DNA from: Gemmatimonadales bacterium UBA4718
GTDB taxonomy: Bacteria > Gemmatimonadota > Gemmatimonadetes > Gemmatimonadales > Gemmatimonadaceae
Reading direction: 5' to 3'
DNA: 6,282 nt
NCBI GenBank assembly: GCA_002404375.1
Contig: DHJO01000118.1
Span: 4,280 to 10,561 of the forward strand
Below are positions 5,742 to 6,282 of this stretch, in pieces. The translations under genes and the position numbers were made by a program. The notes under the pieces were generated by a model that was given only the letters and a program-made list of their open reading frames with translations, was not told where the DNA came from and did not search any database. Each line of letters starts with the position of its first letter. Within the stretch, counting starts at the first letter, position 1.

Positions 5742-6035
5742 GCAGACTTAGTATCCCCGTCGCGCACCTATGGTCTGGTCGATATCCTCGATCGCGTGCT
5801 CGACAAGGGCCTCGTGGTTGTCGGCGACATCAAGATCAATCTCGCAAACGTCGAGCTTCTCACCATCCAGATTCGTTTGCTCATCTGCTCGATCGATAAG
5901 GCCGAACAGATCGGATTGAACTGGTGGCGCCATGATCCTCGGCTGAGCACTCCGGAACATTCCACACCAGCCATCCCGCAGGCTTCACACGCCGCCCCGA
6001 GACCAAGCACACAGGAGTCCAGACATGGCAGTTGA
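5739..6035 (+). CDS. gvpJ: Gas vesicle protein GvpJ (GvpA-like minor component)
   Basis: This 98-residue GvpA-family protein (PF00741) has its conserved domain at residues 12-60: [20 protein letters not shown] (12-31), then [20 protein letters not shown] (34-53). It ends in [17 protein letters not shown] (54-70), and the double tryptophan after the second helix is typical of GvpJ and GvpM rather than GvpA. GvpJ-type proteins are minor constituents thought to help nucleate the vesicle or form its tips. The last 28 residues (71-98) are a low-complexity tail rich in Pro, Ser, Thr and His with no family resemblance. They lie over the gvpA ribosome binding site, and the reading frame runs 11 bases into gvpA. 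The TTG start is supported by a well-spaced GGAG. The gene starts 30 bp after the fusion gene, the largest gap in the cluster. Confidence 0.92.
   Translation: MADLVSPSRTYGLVDILDRVLDKGLVVVGDIKINLANVELLTIQIRLLICSIDKAEQIGLNWWRHDPRLSTPEHSTPAIPQASHAAPRPSTQESRHGS
5781..5815 (+). repeat. GvpA-family core module, copy in gvpJ
   Basis: This 35-bp stretch encodes [12 protein letters not shown]. It matches 6064-6098 in gvpA at 31 of 35 positions, in direct orientation and 283 bp apart. This is high DNA identity for two paralogs whose proteins differ elsewhere. Confidence 0.65.
6013..6027 (+). promoter_or_regulatory. Strong ribosome binding site of gvpA
   Basis: AGGAG (6013-6017) with a 7-nt spacer precedes the ATG at 6025-6027. 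It is the best ribosome binding site in the window, as expected for the abundant shell protein. It lies inside the gvpJ reading frame. Confidence 0.8.
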
Positions 6036-6282
6036 ACGATCGCCGAGCGGCAGCTCGCTAATCGATGTTCTCGATCGCGTTCTCGACAAGGGCATCGTCA
6101 TTGATGCGTGGGTTCGCGTCTCGCTGGTCGGCATCGAACTCGTGACCGTAGAAGCGCGCATCGTCGTCGCATCGATCGAGACATACCTCAAGTACTCTGA
6201 AGCAGTGGGCCTCGCTCCGCCGGGATCCCGCCCGTTTCGCGAGCTCGGGACCGGTGGAGCGGAAGAGCTCGACCGAATGAGG
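6025..6282 (+). CDS. gvpA: Gas vesicle major shell protein GvpA, 3' end cut off by the window edge
   Basis: The 86 codons visible have no stop. The sequence is canonical GvpA (PF00741): [20 protein letters not shown] (1-20), [20 protein letters not shown] (21-40) and [20 protein letters not shown] (41-60), which covers the first helix, the beta hairpin ([22 protein letters not shown]) and the second helix of the fold. The MAVE start, [11 protein letters not shown] and ETYLKYAEA-type motifs separate it from GvpJ and GvpS. GvpA polymerises into ribs that form the gas-permeable, water-excluding vesicle wall. After the core, residues 64-86 ([20 protein letters not shown] and on) form a C-terminal extension of unknown full length, longer than the roughly 70-residue cyanobacterial GvpA. 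It has the strongest ribosome binding site of the window and overlaps the end of gvpJ by 11 bases. Confidence 0.96.
   Translation, partial: MAVERSPSGSSLIDVLDRVLDKGIVIDAWVRVSLVGIELVTVEARIVVASIETYLKYSEAVGLAPPGSRPFRELGTGGAEELDRMR

Noticed and set aside
5954..5963. Palindrome GGAACATTCC upstream of gvpA as an operator
   Set aside because: It is only 4-bp arms and a single copy; it is noted in a finding but not strong enough for a separate feature.
505..6282. Defence system, CRISPR array, transposon or phage genes
   Set aside because: All plus-strand genes are explained by TrpS, M28, DUF456 and Gvp families. I saw no regularly spaced repeats, transposase motifs or flanking inverted repeats.

Overview
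This window comes from a bacterium with moderately high GC and dense gene packing. No sequence here fixes the phylum. The mix of a probably iron-sulfur TrpS, a membrane M28 peptidase, a DUF456 protein and a Bacillus-like gas-vesicle gene order would fit an environmental Gram-negative lineage such as Gemmatimonadota, but that is a low-confidence guess.

Layout. Positions 1-474 (minus strand) hold the 5' part of an inositol-monophosphatase-family gene (SuhB type) that runs off the left edge. About 30 bp away and divergent, trpS starts at 505 on the plus strand, with a good promoter match placed so that its mRNA may be leaderless. From 505 to the right edge every gene is on the plus strand, with gaps of at most 30 bp or short overlaps: trpS, an M28-type zinc peptidase with membrane helices, a DUF456 membrane protein, then a gas-vesicle cluster. 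No stretch longer than 300 bp lacks a gene, and I saw no tRNA, rRNA, CRISPR array, insertion sequence or convincing intrinsic terminator.

The gas-vesicle block (3156 to the right edge) reads gvpF, gvpG, gvpL, a fused gvpS-gvpK, gvpJ, gvpA (incomplete at the edge). F-G-L-S-K-J is the order I recall from the Bacillus megaterium cluster, but here S and K are joined in one reading frame, and the main shell gene gvpA lies at the distal end. GvpA would form the ribbed protein shell. GvpJ and the GvpS domain are GvpA-like minor or nucleating components, and GvpF/L, GvpG and GvpK are assembly factors. The most notable observations are the GvpS-GvpK fusion with a possible internal start for free GvpK, the four-cysteine probable [4Fe-4S] motif in TrpS, the leaderless-type trpS promoter, and the M28 peptidase whose catalytic core is split by a two-helix membrane insertion.
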